Of a DNA stretch of 64,000 bases, positions 24,423 through 35,490 are shown in pieces; position 1 is the first letter of the stretch; every line of letters starts with the position of its first letter. The stretch comes from Parnassius smintheus behrii. Its lineage: Eukaryota; Arthropoda; Insecta; Lepidoptera; Papilionidae. The notes under the pieces were generated by a model. That model had not been told where the DNA came from. It did no database searches and worked only from the letters and a program-made list of their open reading frames with translations. The DNA is taken from assembly GCA_036936625.1 (NCBI GenBank), contig JAUPFT010000001.1, positions 7,048,031 to 7,112,030 on the forward strand, read 5' to 3'. The position numbers and the translations under genes were made by a program.

Positions 24423-25211
24423 CACCCCCCTCCTAAGACATGCTCGTACCAATCATTATCGGCCCCATAATAACGGGCTAGGCGATCCTCATGGACGATC
24501 TTAGGAGTCCCTTTTGCGCCTTTCTGTATCCGGTAGGTTACATCGTTGATCCTGGTCACAATCCGGTACGGGCCGTCCCATTTAGCTTGAAGCTTAGGAG
24601 ATTTCCCTTTGCTGCGGACTGGATTGTGCAACCACACAAGTGAACCTTCGTCGAACCCTTTGTTGTTCATTTTGCGGTCATACCGAGTTTTCATCTTTTC
24701 AGACATTTGCTGGCCCGATTGTCTGACGTGCTCATAAACGTCATTCATTTTGTTCCGAAAGTCATTTGCATAATCGGTTATACTGCGTGGAGCATCAGGT
24801 GGTATCCCGGTGATCAGGTCTGCAGGCAGCCTTAATTCTCTTCCAAAGTTTGCGAAAGCTGGTGTCACTGCTGTACTTTCGTGAACAGCGCTTCGATATG
24901 ACAACAAAAACGGTTGTATGTGCTTGTCCCAATCTCGTTACCGATTGTCTACAACTTTTGCTAGGTACCTCTCCAATGTCTGATTAAATCGTTCTACCAT
25001 TCCATCAGATTGCGGGTGATAAGAAGTCGTTCTTGTTTTATGAGTACCCATAACTTGGCAAGTTTCCTGGAATATTTGAGACTCAAAATTCCTTCCTTGA
25101 TCACTGTGAATCTCGAAAGGTACACCAAAACGACAGAAGACTTCATGAACTAGCTTATGGGCAACTGTTGAAGCTTCTTGATTTGGAATGGCTAAGACTT
25201 CTGACACCAAT
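24395..25211 (-). pseudogene. Integrase fragment, unit 1
   Basis: Encodes the second half of a Gypsy integrase: 'EVFCRFGVPFEIHSDQGRNF' (second catalytic Asp in SDQG), 'YHPQSDGMVERFNQTLERYL' (catalytic Glu), then the C-terminal 'LVWLHNP', 'WDGPYRIVTRINDVTYRI' DNA-binding part. An in-frame TAA at 24938-24940 replaces a Gln codon kept in the other units. The zinc-binding HHCC domain and first catalytic Asp are missing. Confidence 0.88.
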
Positions 25212-25541
25212 TGTTACGAGCTTCAGGTTCGTGACAATAAAAATTGCCGATAAAATTACCTAAATTAACACTTTAATTTACTTTACACAAATTAAGTTAA
25301 AAACACTTATAATTAAACACACTAATTCACTTTATTCCGCTCCGAAGCTTCGCCCGTATCGCCAATTCAATACTACTACGATCGCATCTTGCAGCGCCTA
25401 TTTATATAAATTAGCAAAATATCCAGAATGTTCAAGTAAACACGCGCAAGGTACCGAGAGTTCGAGTTTTAAACTTCAAGAAGTTTAGTTCTTCGGTTCG
25501 AGACTAGATGGTGCTAGTGCCGCCGATTTGAGCGCGTAACA
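25212..25541 (-). repeat. Gypsy LTR 2 of array
   Basis: 330 bp with TGTTACGCGC...CTCGTAACA termini on the minus strand. Identical by eye to LTR 3. Confidence 0.93.
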
Positions 25542-26330
25542 CACCCCCCTCCTAAGACATGCTCGTACCAATCATTATCGGCCCCATAATAACGGGCTAG
25601 GCGATCCTCATGGACGATCTTAGGAGTCCCTTTTGCGCCTTTCTGTATCCGGTAGGTTACATCGTTGATCCTGGTCACAATCCGGTACGGGCCGTCCCAT
25701 TTAGCTTGAAGCTTAGGAGATTTCCCTTTGCTGCGGACTGGATTGTGCAACCACACAAGTGAACCTTCGTCGAACCCTTTGTTGTTCATTTTGCGGTCAT
25801 ACCGAGTTTTCATCTTTTCAGACATTTGCTGGCCCGATTGTCTGACGTGCTCATAAACGTCATTCATTTTGTTCCGAAAGTCATTTGCATAATCGGTTAT
25901 ACTGCGTGGAGCATCAGGTGGTATCCCGGTGATCAGGTCTGCAGGCAGCCTTAATTCTCTTCCAAAGTTTGCGAAAGCTGGTGTCACTGCTGTACTTTCG
26001 TGAACAGCGCTTCGATATGACAACAAAAACGGTTGTATGTGCTTGTCCCAATCTCGTTGCCGATTGTCTACAACTTTTGCTAGGTACCTCTCCAATGTCT
26101 GATTAAATCGTTCTTCCATTCCATCAGATTGCGGGTGATAAGAAGTCGTTCTTGTTTTATGAGTACCCATAACTCGGCAAGTTTCCTGGAATATTTGAGA
26201 CTCAAAATTCCTTCCTTGATCGCTGTGAATCTCGAAAGGTACACCAAAACGACAGAAGACTTCATGAACTAGCTTATCGGCAACTGTTGAAGCTTCTTGA
26301 TTTGGAATGGCTAAGACTTCTGACACCAAT
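25514..26330 (-). pseudogene. Integrase fragment, unit 2
   Basis: Open for 271 codons from a GTG in the primer-binding region, through the polypurine tract, to a stop inside the neighbouring LTR. It has the same domain content as the other units, with Val changed to Glu next to the catalytic Glu ('DGMEERF'). With no HHCC domain, no first Asp and no upstream ATG, it cannot act as a normal integrase. The first in-frame ATG lies about 50 codons in. Confidence 0.85.
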
Positions 26331-26660
26331 TGTTACGAGCTTCAGGTTCGTGACAATAAAAATTGCCGATAAAATTACCTAAATTAACACTTTAATTTAC
26401 TTTACACAAATTAAGTTAAAAACACTTATAATTAAACACACTAATTCACTTTATTCCGCTCCGAAGCTTCGCCCGTATCGCCAATTCAATACTACTACGA
26501 TCGCATCTTGCAGCGCCTATTTATATAAATTAGCAAAATATCCAGAATGTTCAAGTAAACACGCGCAAGGTACCGAGAGTTCGAGTTTTAAACTTCAAGA
26601 AGTTTAGTTCTTCGGTTCGAGACTAGATGGTGCTAGTGCCGCCGATTTGAGCGCGTAACA
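26331..26660 (-). repeat. Gypsy LTR 3 of array
   Basis: 330 bp, same termini. I see no difference from LTR 2, which points to very recent amplification or conversion. Confidence 0.93.
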
Positions 26661-27449
26661 CACCCCCCTCCTAAGACATGCTCGTACCAATCATTATCGG
26701 CCCCATAATAACGGGCTAGGCGATCCTCATGGACGATCTTAGGAGTCCCTTTTGCGCCTTTCTGTATCCGGTAGGTTACATCGTTGATCCTGGTCACAAT
26801 CCGGTACGGGCCGTCCCATTTAGCTTGAAGCTTAGGAGATTTCCCTTTGCTGCGGACTGGATTGTGCAACCACACAAGTGAACCTTCGTCGAACCCTTTG
26901 TTGTTCATTTTGCGGTCATACCGAGTTTTCATCTTTTCAGACATTTGCTGGCCCGATTGTCTGACGTGCTCATAAACGTCATTCATTTTGTTCCGAAAGT
27001 CATTTGCATAATCGGTTATACTGCGTGGAGCATCAGGTGGTATCCCGGTGATCAGGTCTGCAGGCAGCCTTAATTCTCTTCCAAAGTTTGCGAAAGCTGG
27101 TGTCACTGCTGTACTTTCGTGAACAGCGCTTCGATATGACAACAAAAACGGTTGTATGTGCTTGTCCCAATCTCGTTGCCGATTGTCTACAACTTTTGCT
27201 AGGTACCTCTCCAATGTCTGATTAAATCGTTCTACCATTCCATCAGATTGCGGGTGATAAGAAGTCGTTCTTGTTTTATGAGTACCCATAACTCGGCAAG
27301 TTTCCTGGAATATTTGAGACTCAAAATTCCTTCCTTGATCGCTGTGAATCTCGAAAGGTACACCAAAACGACAGAAGACTTCATGAACTAGCTTATCGGC
27401 AACTGTTGAAGCTTCTTGATTTGGAATGGCTAAGACTTCTGACACCAAT
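26633..27449 (-). pseudogene. Integrase fragment, unit 3
   Basis: The same 271-codon open frame as unit 2 with the consensus 'DGMVERF'. It directly follows LTR 4 and its primer-binding region, so a transcript from this outer LTR would read this unit first. The join is at 'GTCAGAAGT' / 'CTTAGCCATTCC'. As in unit 2, only the second half of integrase remains. Frame conservation probably reflects youth rather than selection. Confidence 0.85.
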
Positions 27450-27780
27450 TGTTACGAGCTTTAGGTTCGTGACAATAAAAATTGCCGATAAAATTACCTA
27501 AATTAACACTTTAATTTACTTTACACAAATTAAAGTTAAAAACACTAATAATTAAACACACTAATTCACTTTATTCCGCTCCGAAGCTTCGCTCGTATCG
27601 CCAATTCAATACTACTACGATCGCATCTTGCAGCGCCTATTTATATAAATTAGCAAAATATTCAGAATGTTCAAATAAACACGCGAAAGGTACCGAGAGT
27701 TCGAGTTTTAAAGTTCAAGAAGTTTAGTTCTTCGGTTCGAGACTAGATGGCGCTAGTGCCGCCGATTTGAGCGCGTAACA
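27450..27780 (-). repeat. Gypsy LTR 4 of array (outer 5' LTR)
   Basis: 331 bp. It differs from LTRs 2 and 3 by roughly eight substitutions and one inserted A. In element orientation it is the outermost 5' LTR. The flank is 'GTATAAAGAG'; the matching TSD cannot be tested because the other end is truncated. Confidence 0.92.
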
Positions 27781-29361
27781 GTATAAAGAGAATGGTGAAG
27801 ACAGTCTAGTTATTTTCTATGGATTTATGGACATCGGTATCAAATGAAGGGGTTTTCCGAGAAGAATACGGAAATAAAATGACGTCACTCTTAAAATAAA
27901 ATGGTGGGTAAACAAAGACAGCGAACTATGTTTTATTATGCAACCCCACTCCCGTTATGGGAATATCAAATGAAAGGGTTTTCTGAGAAGAACACAAAAT
28001 AAAATAGGGTTTTATTTAACCTAAAGTTTATTTTATTCTTTTTAGAGCATTTCAAGGTAAGCTAGTTTTCAGAAAAATCTAGAGTAATTTATTTTTAAAG
28101 TTAAAAAGAACTTTAAATAAGCTTTAACTACATTAAAATAGAAAAATTTATTTCTTAATAAAATAAATAAAATAATGTCGAGGATTGAGATCAAAACAGA
28201 TTTGAAAACATCTTAACTTTTTTAAATAAAACGTGAAACGAACTGCTTGTATTCGCAAAATCACCCTATTGAACCAGTGTGAAACGTATTCTCTATTATC
28301 ATATATATCCATAGTCTATTGTTACAAAACCCGATAGACATGAGAGACGCTACAATCGGTACATTGTCTGACGCGCAGTACGTGGCGCCATTGATACACA
28401 GCAGTGATTTGTTGAAAGGAGTACAAAAACAAACTAAAGGGCCAGGATGAGTAACGAAAACATTTATCTGTTTTCGACTATTGGATAAAGTACTTTTTTA
28501 CCCGCAGGTAAACGTAAATATTTTTCTTTGTATCTCTTTTAAGAGAAATGACAAACGAACATACAGCTAACCTAAACTTAGTGTGAATTGAAAGCAGACA
28601 TGTGCTTGGCAATGCAATTAAAATTAAAATACAATAAAAAATAGTTTTTTTTCTGTATTTTTACTTTTAATTACGGCGTAGTGAAGATACTATGATCTTT
28701 TTAGTACAAGATCGAAACGCTTACAGCTTAGATTAATCTTTAAATTATTATCTACGATTGTCACCTCTGACATAGATTTTAAGTTAATTTGGAATCTCAT
28801 CAAAATTAAGCTCGGTTTGAATTTCATAAGAAATTCATGACTCAGAATTGTTAATGAAATCGGAAACCAATTTTGGTCGGGTGAATTCCATTTTAATTTC
28901 AGGTCAGATTTGATGCTTTTAACGGCATTTTCACTGATTTTGACTTTCTATTGTATCACTTGTTGCAAGATACGTGCGTTTTTAATTTTTAAGCTATTGC
29001 ATAGCTTCTATCGCGGGCCTTGAGCGCGGGGACCGAATCCAGAAATTTATTCCGCCGTAACGAAAAAACCTCACGCTCCCCACTCCGACGGGCACGGAGG
29101 TGTGGCTTGAAGGCCGTGCATTGTAGACATGCGTAGATCACTCATTTCTAGTGACCGAATCATTCTAGTACATTTCGTCACGCGTACCGGTACATTCGGA
29201 TCGATCATTTAAATGGATCCTTTCTGGCTCCAGTACTCTGTGTCTGTAAGATCCATTGGGAATAAATGGAAAAAATATTTTCGACTTTGTAATGCTATCA
29301 TCGCCATCTACTGCATGTTATAGGTAGTAAAGCATTTTATCGAACAAAAATTTATGGATTT
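27781..29361. other. Intergenic DNA with no recognised gene
   Basis: A short direct repetition ('ATATCAAATGAAAGGGTTTTC' type, near 27838 and 27963) suggests an old tandem duplication. A GC-richer island at 28990-29200 contains 'GCGGGCCTTGAGCGCGGGGACC' and resembles a dispersed repeat, but I could not assign it. Confidence 0.4.
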
Positions 29362-29583
29362 TCAAGGTGGTAAGTCCAAAAGATGCTAGATGGCATAAAC
29401 ACAAAAACTTCAATTGATTTGATTTAATTGATAACTTTATTCACGATTATTATTATATATTTTATTAATTTAATAAATTTCTTTATTTTTAAATTTCATT
29501 CATAACTATACTTAATTTTATCGATTCTTCTAAATTTACTTTGCATGTAGGCCATCTAGCATCTACTGAGCGTACCACCTTGA
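29362..29583. mobile_element. MITE-like element with about 32-bp TIRs
   Basis: Left end 'CAAGGTGGTAAGTCC...' and the reverse complement of the right end 'CAAGGTGGTACGCTC...' agree over about 32 bp apart from five mismatches in the middle, both continuing 'AGATGCTAGATGGC'. The 160-bp interior is AT-rich and noncoding. No clear TSD was seen. It is probably a non-autonomous DNA transposon; the superfamily is unknown. Confidence 0.7.
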
Positions 29584-29783
29584 GTCTCATCCATTTTGGT
29601 TTGATTTCGATAAAATAAGAAATGACTTTAACTATAGATCGATAAGATGGCGCTATTTATTACAAAGCAAAGCATTGAAAGCAATTTTAGTAAAAAGAAG
29701 ATATTGTTTTCATCTAATATTATAAAATTTAGACTTCACATGTCTAAAAATAAGGACTGTAATGTTTATTTGCTACAAAGTAC

Positions 29784-29843
29784 TTAATATGATGATTTTC
29801 TTATAAGATAAACTTTTATCTTATAAGAAAATCATCATATTAA
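29784..29843. repeat. Perfect 29-bp-arm hairpin
   Basis: 29784-29812 is the exact reverse complement of 29815-29843 with a two-base loop. The arms read TTAATATGATGATTTTC... and its complement. Isolated in otherwise plain AT-rich DNA. Confidence 0.95.
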
Positions 29844-31091
29844 ATAAATAATTTGCCTTGAAATTTTTTGAAGTGTTATTTTTAGTAAACCCCACAAAAC
29901 TTCGGTGTTTTTAAAGTCCTTTTTTATGCGCCTTTGCCACGAAATGATATTTTTAACTCATAGATGCAACAATCAAATGTAATAAATAATTAAATGTAAA
30001 ATACTTTTTTTATTTTACTTATATAATAATAAAAAAACCCTTATATAATAAATACTCTACAATATTTTTTATTACCAGTGCAGGTGTAGCTACTTGATAA
30101 AAATAAAGTGCTTCCTTATGACACATAAAGAACTTTCCACGTTTGCACTTTGCAGCTTCTCTGAACTGAGCTACTTCAATCTTGCACAATTATAAAATAA
30201 CGTTAAGTTAATCCTATCCTCCATCTACGAGTACACTTCATCGTCAGATCGTCACAGAGACCCGACCGGCGAATACAGAATCCAGATTCCAGAGATCTAA
30301 CTTTGATTCCGATTTAATTTGTTTGACGTATCGTATTTCATTGTTTATTTCATCTTTAAACCTCTCGCGTCTCGCCAGAGATTAGTTAGTATTTAATAAT
30401 AGTACCTATGTTCCGTTTCCTTGCTCTGTACGAATAGTGTAGTGTTACCTATTCTAGCTGAATCCAAGTAGCCAAAAAGTTGACGCAGAGTAATAGTTGA
30501 AAGTCTTAAAAGTCACCCAATTTTACAAGAAATATTTTAAGAAAATGCTTTAATTTAAACTTATGTTAGGTACCTTTAGTGTTATATTATTCATCAGAAG
30601 TAATAAGGATTGTAAGCGTAGAAGCAGACTACAAAGGTATTAAAAATACTTAAGAAGTCAGTTGTAATATCTACATTTTATTATTTTCTAATAAAAGGAT
30701 TATAGAATAAATAATATCCTTTACAATCGCCTTCTTTCTCAGATAGCCTACTCGGAGACTAGTAGAAAATCACAATTTTTGTCGCTCCGATTACTTTAAA
30801 ACTAGCCTAAATAGCTAAAAATCGCCTAACTTGGCAACATTTCCGAATGCATGCACTGATTACCTATACTACACTGGTATACCTTACATTAAAAACAATT
30901 CATTCAGATCTTTCGGGATTCGGTCGGTTTGCGGCTCATTCTCAATTCAAACAAATCATGGGTTAAAAAGGTACCGAACTGTTTGTGATTGGTTGTACTG
31001 GTACATTCAAAAACAAATGAACGAACCATCAATACTTTTAAGTGTACCAGCTCAAACGAACGAATCATGCATGATTGACACATGTCTAGTG
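29844..31091. other. Intergenic DNA, nothing recognised
   Basis: The open frame at 30831-31145 lacks any recognised domain and overlaps a repeat found again at 33097. I do not support it as a gene. Confidence 0.4.
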
Positions 31092-31165
31092 CATTGTCTA
31101 ACGTCGTTTCTTTTTGGCAGTCTTCGACACGGTGTTTGTGTATAAAATGTTTTGAATATGAATGA
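31092..31165 (+). repeat. Dispersed repeat, short copy
   Basis: 'CATTGTCTAACGTCGTTTC', 'GGCAGTCTTCGACACGGTG' and 'GTGTATAAAATGTTTTGAAT' all recur in the same order at 33097-33332, where about 160 extra bases separate them. This copy is the internally deleted version. Confidence 0.7.
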
Positions 31166-31845
31166 ATTGAATATGAATGAGTGGCATATATTTTAGAAGC
31201 AACTTATATAACAACATTAGATACTGTTAAATAAAAGATATTATTTTTACTCACTCATGGTCAATTATTTATTTATTTATTTCGGAACATTGTAAATGTA
31301 AACCTTATATTAAATCAGTTCCTATCTTATCATTAATCTTAATCTTAGTTCTTAACCTTAATCTTAGTTAATTAGTTATTCGTCTTAGAAATCCCTGCCT
31401 AATTAATAATTAGCCATATTACAAAAATGAAATAAACTTTGTATTCTCCTAGTAAACATCTGGATAGGAGTCCGTAAATTAAATAAAAAATTAATGTTTT
31501 AGATTCAACATTCATTAACCTCAAGTATTTTTCATTACAATTAAAGGGTATTTGTTTTCAACAATCATATTAAACCAACTGTTCTTATCTATCTAGTCAT
31601 ATTTAAAATTTACCAGAGTCAGGTTATGGTGCAAAAACACCAAAGATCTTATCAAGCCTTATCTGGCAGAAGTTTGTTACGTTTTTTTTTCGTAGGTATA
31701 TGTTTCCTGCGGTGTGCGGGCGGGGTATTTGAAGTAAATGCGTAAACAAGTCACGAAACGTGTGATAAACGCGCGAAGTGAAATTTGTCATCTATGAGAG
31801 TGAATTTTATCTGTGTACTCTGTACCTAACAAATAACTATATAGA

Positions 31846-32045
31846 AAAAAAATGTGAAAATGACATTTCGCCATTTTTGTTTGTGTACTGGTTAGGAACT
31901 CGATCAAAAATTTGATAATTTTTCTGTTTTTATATGTTATTTCTAAAAAAAATGTGAAAATGACCATTCGCCATTTTTGTTTGTGTACTGGTTAGGAACT
32001 CGATCAAAAATTTGATAATTTCTCCGTTTTTATACGTTATTTCTA
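31846..32045 (+). repeat. Tandem duplication, 100-bp unit x2
   Basis: 31846-31945 and 31946-32045 agree almost perfectly (about four differences), both containing 'GTGTACTGGTTAGGAACTCG'. The period is exactly 100 bp. Confidence 0.93.
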
Positions 32046-32379
32046 ATGTTATTTTACATCAAATTAATTGTGAAGATATTTTCTTTAGGAAATATGTATC
32101 ATTACGACCATTCAAAAACGTTTACATATAATAATTTACCTCGAAATTCACTATACGTGATTATCGTTTATTGATTATATGTTGTTTAAAAAGTATTCTT
32201 ATCAGTTTTTTGTGTTAAATGGATGCTAAATATAAAAGAATGCTTCAGTATTGATAGCAATTTATTAACGAAATATCTGTTGAGATATGTCTAGAAATTA
32301 TTAATACTAATTTTTATTTATTTATTAAAATAATAAATAAATAAAAATAAGTATACATTTATCTATATTGAGTACTAGT

Positions 32380-32640
32380 TGTTCCCCGTGATTTCGCCCG
32401 CGTGGAGTATGGATTTCATAGGTTTTAATTTTTTTGCGCGGAACCCTAATTCTTTTTCTAAAACAAAAGTAGTTCAAGTTATTCCTTATATCATCAGCTA
32501 TCTGCCGGTGAAAGTCCCGTCAAAATAGATCCAGCTGTTTCGGAGATTAGCTGGAACAAACAGACAGACAGACAGACAGACCGACAGACATATAAAAATT
32601 TTAAAAATTGTGTTTTTGTTACTAGTACTTTCATATGCAT
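32380..32640 (+). mobile_element. Dispersed Lepidoptera-type repeat with (CAGA)n
   Basis: Starts 'ACTAGTTGTTCCCCGTGATT', contains the common 'CAGCTGTTTCGGAGATTAG' block, then a (CAGA)n microsatellite at 32561-32584, and ends near a second ACTAGT at about 32625. Such repeats are common in lepidopteran genomes and have a DINE/Helentron-like or SINE-like look. I cannot decide the class. Confidence 0.55.
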
Positions 32641-33096
32641 TTAATAAAAAGCTGTTGTTTTAACACTACAAACAGACACTTCAATTTTATTTATTTGTAG
32701 ATATAGATATAAGATATTATTCATATTGGTGTCATTTTAAAGGGAATATCATGTATTATTATAATAATAAAATAATTGTCTCCAGTAAATATTATACTTT
32801 TCCTGTAAAACTCGAAATAAAAAATAAATACGATTTATTTTTATATTCCCATATGCTTTATTTTCATCCTTTATTTTTTATTTGACCAATTTTCTTTTAA
32901 TAAAATTAAATTCTGAATTCGTTGAGCTTTTTGAGAATATTTTTATTTGAATGTTAGGTAGGTACCATATGTTAGGTAGGTATATTAGTTTTTCAGTAGT
33001 AATCGTTTTTGTTGCGACAGTCTCGCGCGATCGTAAAAAAAGTTACTGCGCGAACAGGTGTGACGAGAATCACTTGCGCAGCGCTTGAAGGCCGTT

Positions 33097-33332
33097 CATT
33101 GTCTAACGTCGTTTCTTTTCGGCAGTCTTCGACACGATGTTTGTGTGCGTGCAACTAGACGTATTGTACGACTCTACGAAGCTCGCACGAATCGAGACGA
33201 GCTGCTCCGAAATCAGACGAATACATAAGCAGCTGTTTATGAGAAAGTATATAGGTGTATAGGTATTTATGTACAACAGTGAATAACTGTACTCGTAAAA
33301 TTTGTGTATAAAGTGTTTTGAATATGAATGAA
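33097..33332 (+). repeat. Dispersed repeat, long copy
   Basis: The fuller version of 31092-31165, about 235 bp, with a central segment ('GTGCAACTAGACGTATTGTA...') missing from the other. Class unknown. Confidence 0.65.
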
Positions 33333-33588
33333 CAAAGTGCATTTATTATTTATTTATTTAATAAAAGAAAAAATTTGTTTTCTTATCGGTCACCACGCTC
33401 AAAAAGTGGAACTTGAATTAATATCAAAGAAAAAGTAATACTGCACAAATAAAATAAATAAATAATTATAATTGCATAAGTTGATACAAAATGCTATGCA
33501 ATAGCTTTACCGCGGCAGTCCCCGAGTGCCACACGTCTTTTTTTAATAATAAAAAGAATGTATAAATCTTTGAATTAAAAAATTGTTT

Positions 33589-35183
33589 CATCATCATCAT
33601 CATCATTATACAGCCTTTACAAGTCCACTGCTGAACATAGGCCTCCCCCAAGGTATGCCACAAAGCACGTTCCTGAGCCACCTGCATCCATTGACTTGAA
33701 GGACCACATCTCAGTACCATATGTCATCACTGGCAACACGCACTGGTTGTACAACTTAGTTTTCAGGTTTTGAGGTATACCTGACGAGAAGATGCATTTT
33801 AATTTCCCGAACGCTGCCCAGCCGAGTTGAGTCCGTCGATTGACCTCTCGGTCGAAGTTGGACTTACCTAGCCGGACTATTTGTCCCAGGTAAACGTACT
33901 CGTCTACAACTTCGAGCTTAGTTCTCCCAACAACTACCGGCATAGGTGTGATATGGACATTAAACATGATCTTTGTTTTTTCCATGTTCATCTTAAGACT
34001 TATCCGTTGGGAGGCACCTTTGAGGTCATTGAGCATAGTGCTTAAGTCCTTCAGCGATTCTGCCATAAGCACGATATCGTTGGCAAATCGAAGGTGAGTG
34101 ATGTACTCGCCATTGATGTTAATACCGTATCCTTTCCAGTCCAGTAGCTTGAAAACGTCTTCCAATGCAGCGGTGAAGAGTTTCGGGGAAATAACGTCAC
34201 ACTGTCTTACACCTCTCTGCAGTTGGATAGGTTTCGTACTCTGGTTCTGTACTCAGATAGTCATCGTAGCCCTACTGTACAAATACTTCAGAACTTCGAT
34301 ATACCGACAGTCAAATTGGCACCGCTGAAGAGACTCTAGCACCGCCCAAATTTCGACGGAATCAAAGGCTTTCTCATAGTCCACATACGCCAGGCAAAGT
34401 AGCAGATTGTACTCTTCGAACTTCTGTAGAATTTGCCGAAGGGTATGTATGTGGTCTATGGTACTAAAGCCTTTTCGGAAACCGGCTTGTTCGGGAGGCT
34501 GGAAGTCGTCGAGTCTGCGTGCGAGACGATTCGTAATGACTCTCGAAAACAGCACGTAGACGCGGCTCAGAAGGGATATCGGTCTGTAGTTCTTCAAGAG
34601 GTCGTTGTCACCTTTTTTGAAGACCAAGAGCACCGCACTTCTGCTCCACGCCTTCGGAGTAGTGCCACCATGGAGGACGGAATTAAAGAGCCTCTGAAGG
34701 ACTTCAAGTACCGGTTTTCCACCCGCTTTCAGAAGTTCCGCTGTAATTCCATCTTCGCCCAGGGACTTGCCGTTTTTAAGGTGCTGGAGAGCCATTCTAA
34801 TTTTGCTCAGACTGACGTCCGGGACATCATCGTAATAGTGTCGGATTAGACTCGCTCTTGGATCGTTACTCACACTTGCGTGTGGCTCCAACGATGATGT
34901 GTACAGCTGCCCATAGAACCTCTCAATCTCACTCAGAATCTCAGGTGTCCCGGAAACGATGCTGCCACACTCAGTCTTCAGCTTTGACAGTTGGCAACCG
35001 AACCTCCACCGGAGATTCTTAGCACCCCCTGCCCCGCCGTTACCATGGTCGCCACCGTAGCCAGGAATAGCGGGGCCGCCGGAGACTGGGGGCTGTTTGT
35101 TTGCGTCGTTAATCATGGGGGGATATTTGCCATAGTTGCCACGCTTGGCGAGCGGGTTAGCAACCACAGTTTTTTATTACATC
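33589..35183 (-). mobile_element. RTE LINE, 3' part (host of a nested Gypsy element)
   Basis: The RTE element reads on the minus strand from 40607 to 33589 once the Gypsy insertion (35184-40487) is removed. It ends in an (ATG)n tail at 33606-33589, as usual for RTE. A 12-bp TSD, AAAAAATTGTTT, lies at 33577-33588 and at 40608-40619 on the far side of the Gypsy insertion, so the two parts are one insertion. The total is about 1.7 kb against 3 kb or more for full elements: the endonuclease region is deleted between the leader and the RT. Confidence 0.9.
33617..35167 (-). pseudogene. RTE reverse transcriptase pseudogene
   Basis: 35167-34253 opens with the leader-derived 'PLAKRGNYGKYPPM', joins abruptly to 'EILSEIERFYGQLYTS', then RT blocks 'MALQHLKNGKSLGEDGITAE', 'LLKNYRPISLL', 'EQAGFRKGFSTIDHIH' and 'AYVDYEKAFDSV'. 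After a frameshift near 34250 come 'QRGVRQCDVISPKLF' and, at 34165-33617, the YADD-equivalent 'RFANDIVLM' and 'KTKIMF'. The first catalytic Asp of the F/YADD box is changed to Asn (FAND), and the usual RQGD is RQCD. The missing endonuclease and frameshift confirm a dead copy. Confidence 0.85.
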
Positions 35184-35383
35184 TGTAGGTGTGCCGCGCA
35201 CACACATGTAAACTTCGCAACGTTGTATTGTAACTATATTATGTAGTGAATAAGATTTTTCAGGCAGTCACTAGTTGCCCGCCAACTGTATGGCACGTTT
35301 CGCTATAATAAATATATATTAGTAAAAGAATTCACCTTTCATTATGGTCACCAATAGGCACCCCTACGGAGTCAGCTCCTAAA
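35184..35383 (+). repeat. 5' LTR of CsRn1-type element
   Basis: Begins TGTAGGTGTGCC. The end is set by the CATC TSD at the other boundary, leaving one C before the PBS. A 'TATAATAAATATATATTAG' stretch near 35304 could serve as TATA or polyadenylation signal. Confidence 0.9.
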
Positions 35384-35384
35384 C

Positions 35385-35402
35385 TGGTGACCCCGACGTG
35401 AT
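35385..35402 (+). promoter_or_regulatory. Primer-binding site for tRNA-Trp
   Basis: TGGTGACCCCGACGTGAT is complementary to the 3' end of insect tRNA-Trp (known to end in ATCACGTCGGGGTCACCA). Minus-strand DNA synthesis starts here. tRNA-Trp priming is an established trait of CsRn1-type elements. Confidence 0.85.
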
Positions 35403-35490
35403 TAAGATGACTGAAGTGGTCTATGTGATGTTAATGCAGTAGTGGGCAATATTCGCGTGGTTGTGATCAGTGGACAATAGATATAGTAAC

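Larger units (their letters stand above)
24181..27780 (-). mobile_element. Tandem array of internally deleted Gypsy element (LTR-IN-LTR-IN-LTR-IN-LTR)
   Basis: Four LTRs alternate with three identical-length 789-bp internal segments, giving a 1,119-bp period. Each internal segment (read on the minus strand) starts with the primer-binding region directly after the LTR ('ATTGGTGTCAGAAGT'). It then passes without gag, protease, RT or RNase H into the middle of integrase, ending at a polypurine tract and the next LTR. Units differ by only a few bases. Arrays with shared LTRs arise by unequal recombination between the LTRs of one element or by tandem reintegration. The leftmost LTR is truncated; the rightmost is complete and the most diverged. 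Confidence 0.92.

Noticed and set aside
30831..31145. 104-codon open frame
   Set aside because: No domain or protein-like pattern, and its 3' part is a repeat that recurs at 33097-33332.
34433..34849. 138-codon plus-strand open frame
   Set aside because: It is the antisense shadow of the RTE reverse transcriptase, like the plus-strand frames at 52124-53879 and 55718-58902 over the LINEs.
35470..35490. GTG start for Gag
   Set aside because: The ATG at 35491 is in frame and eukaryotic translation normally starts at ATG.
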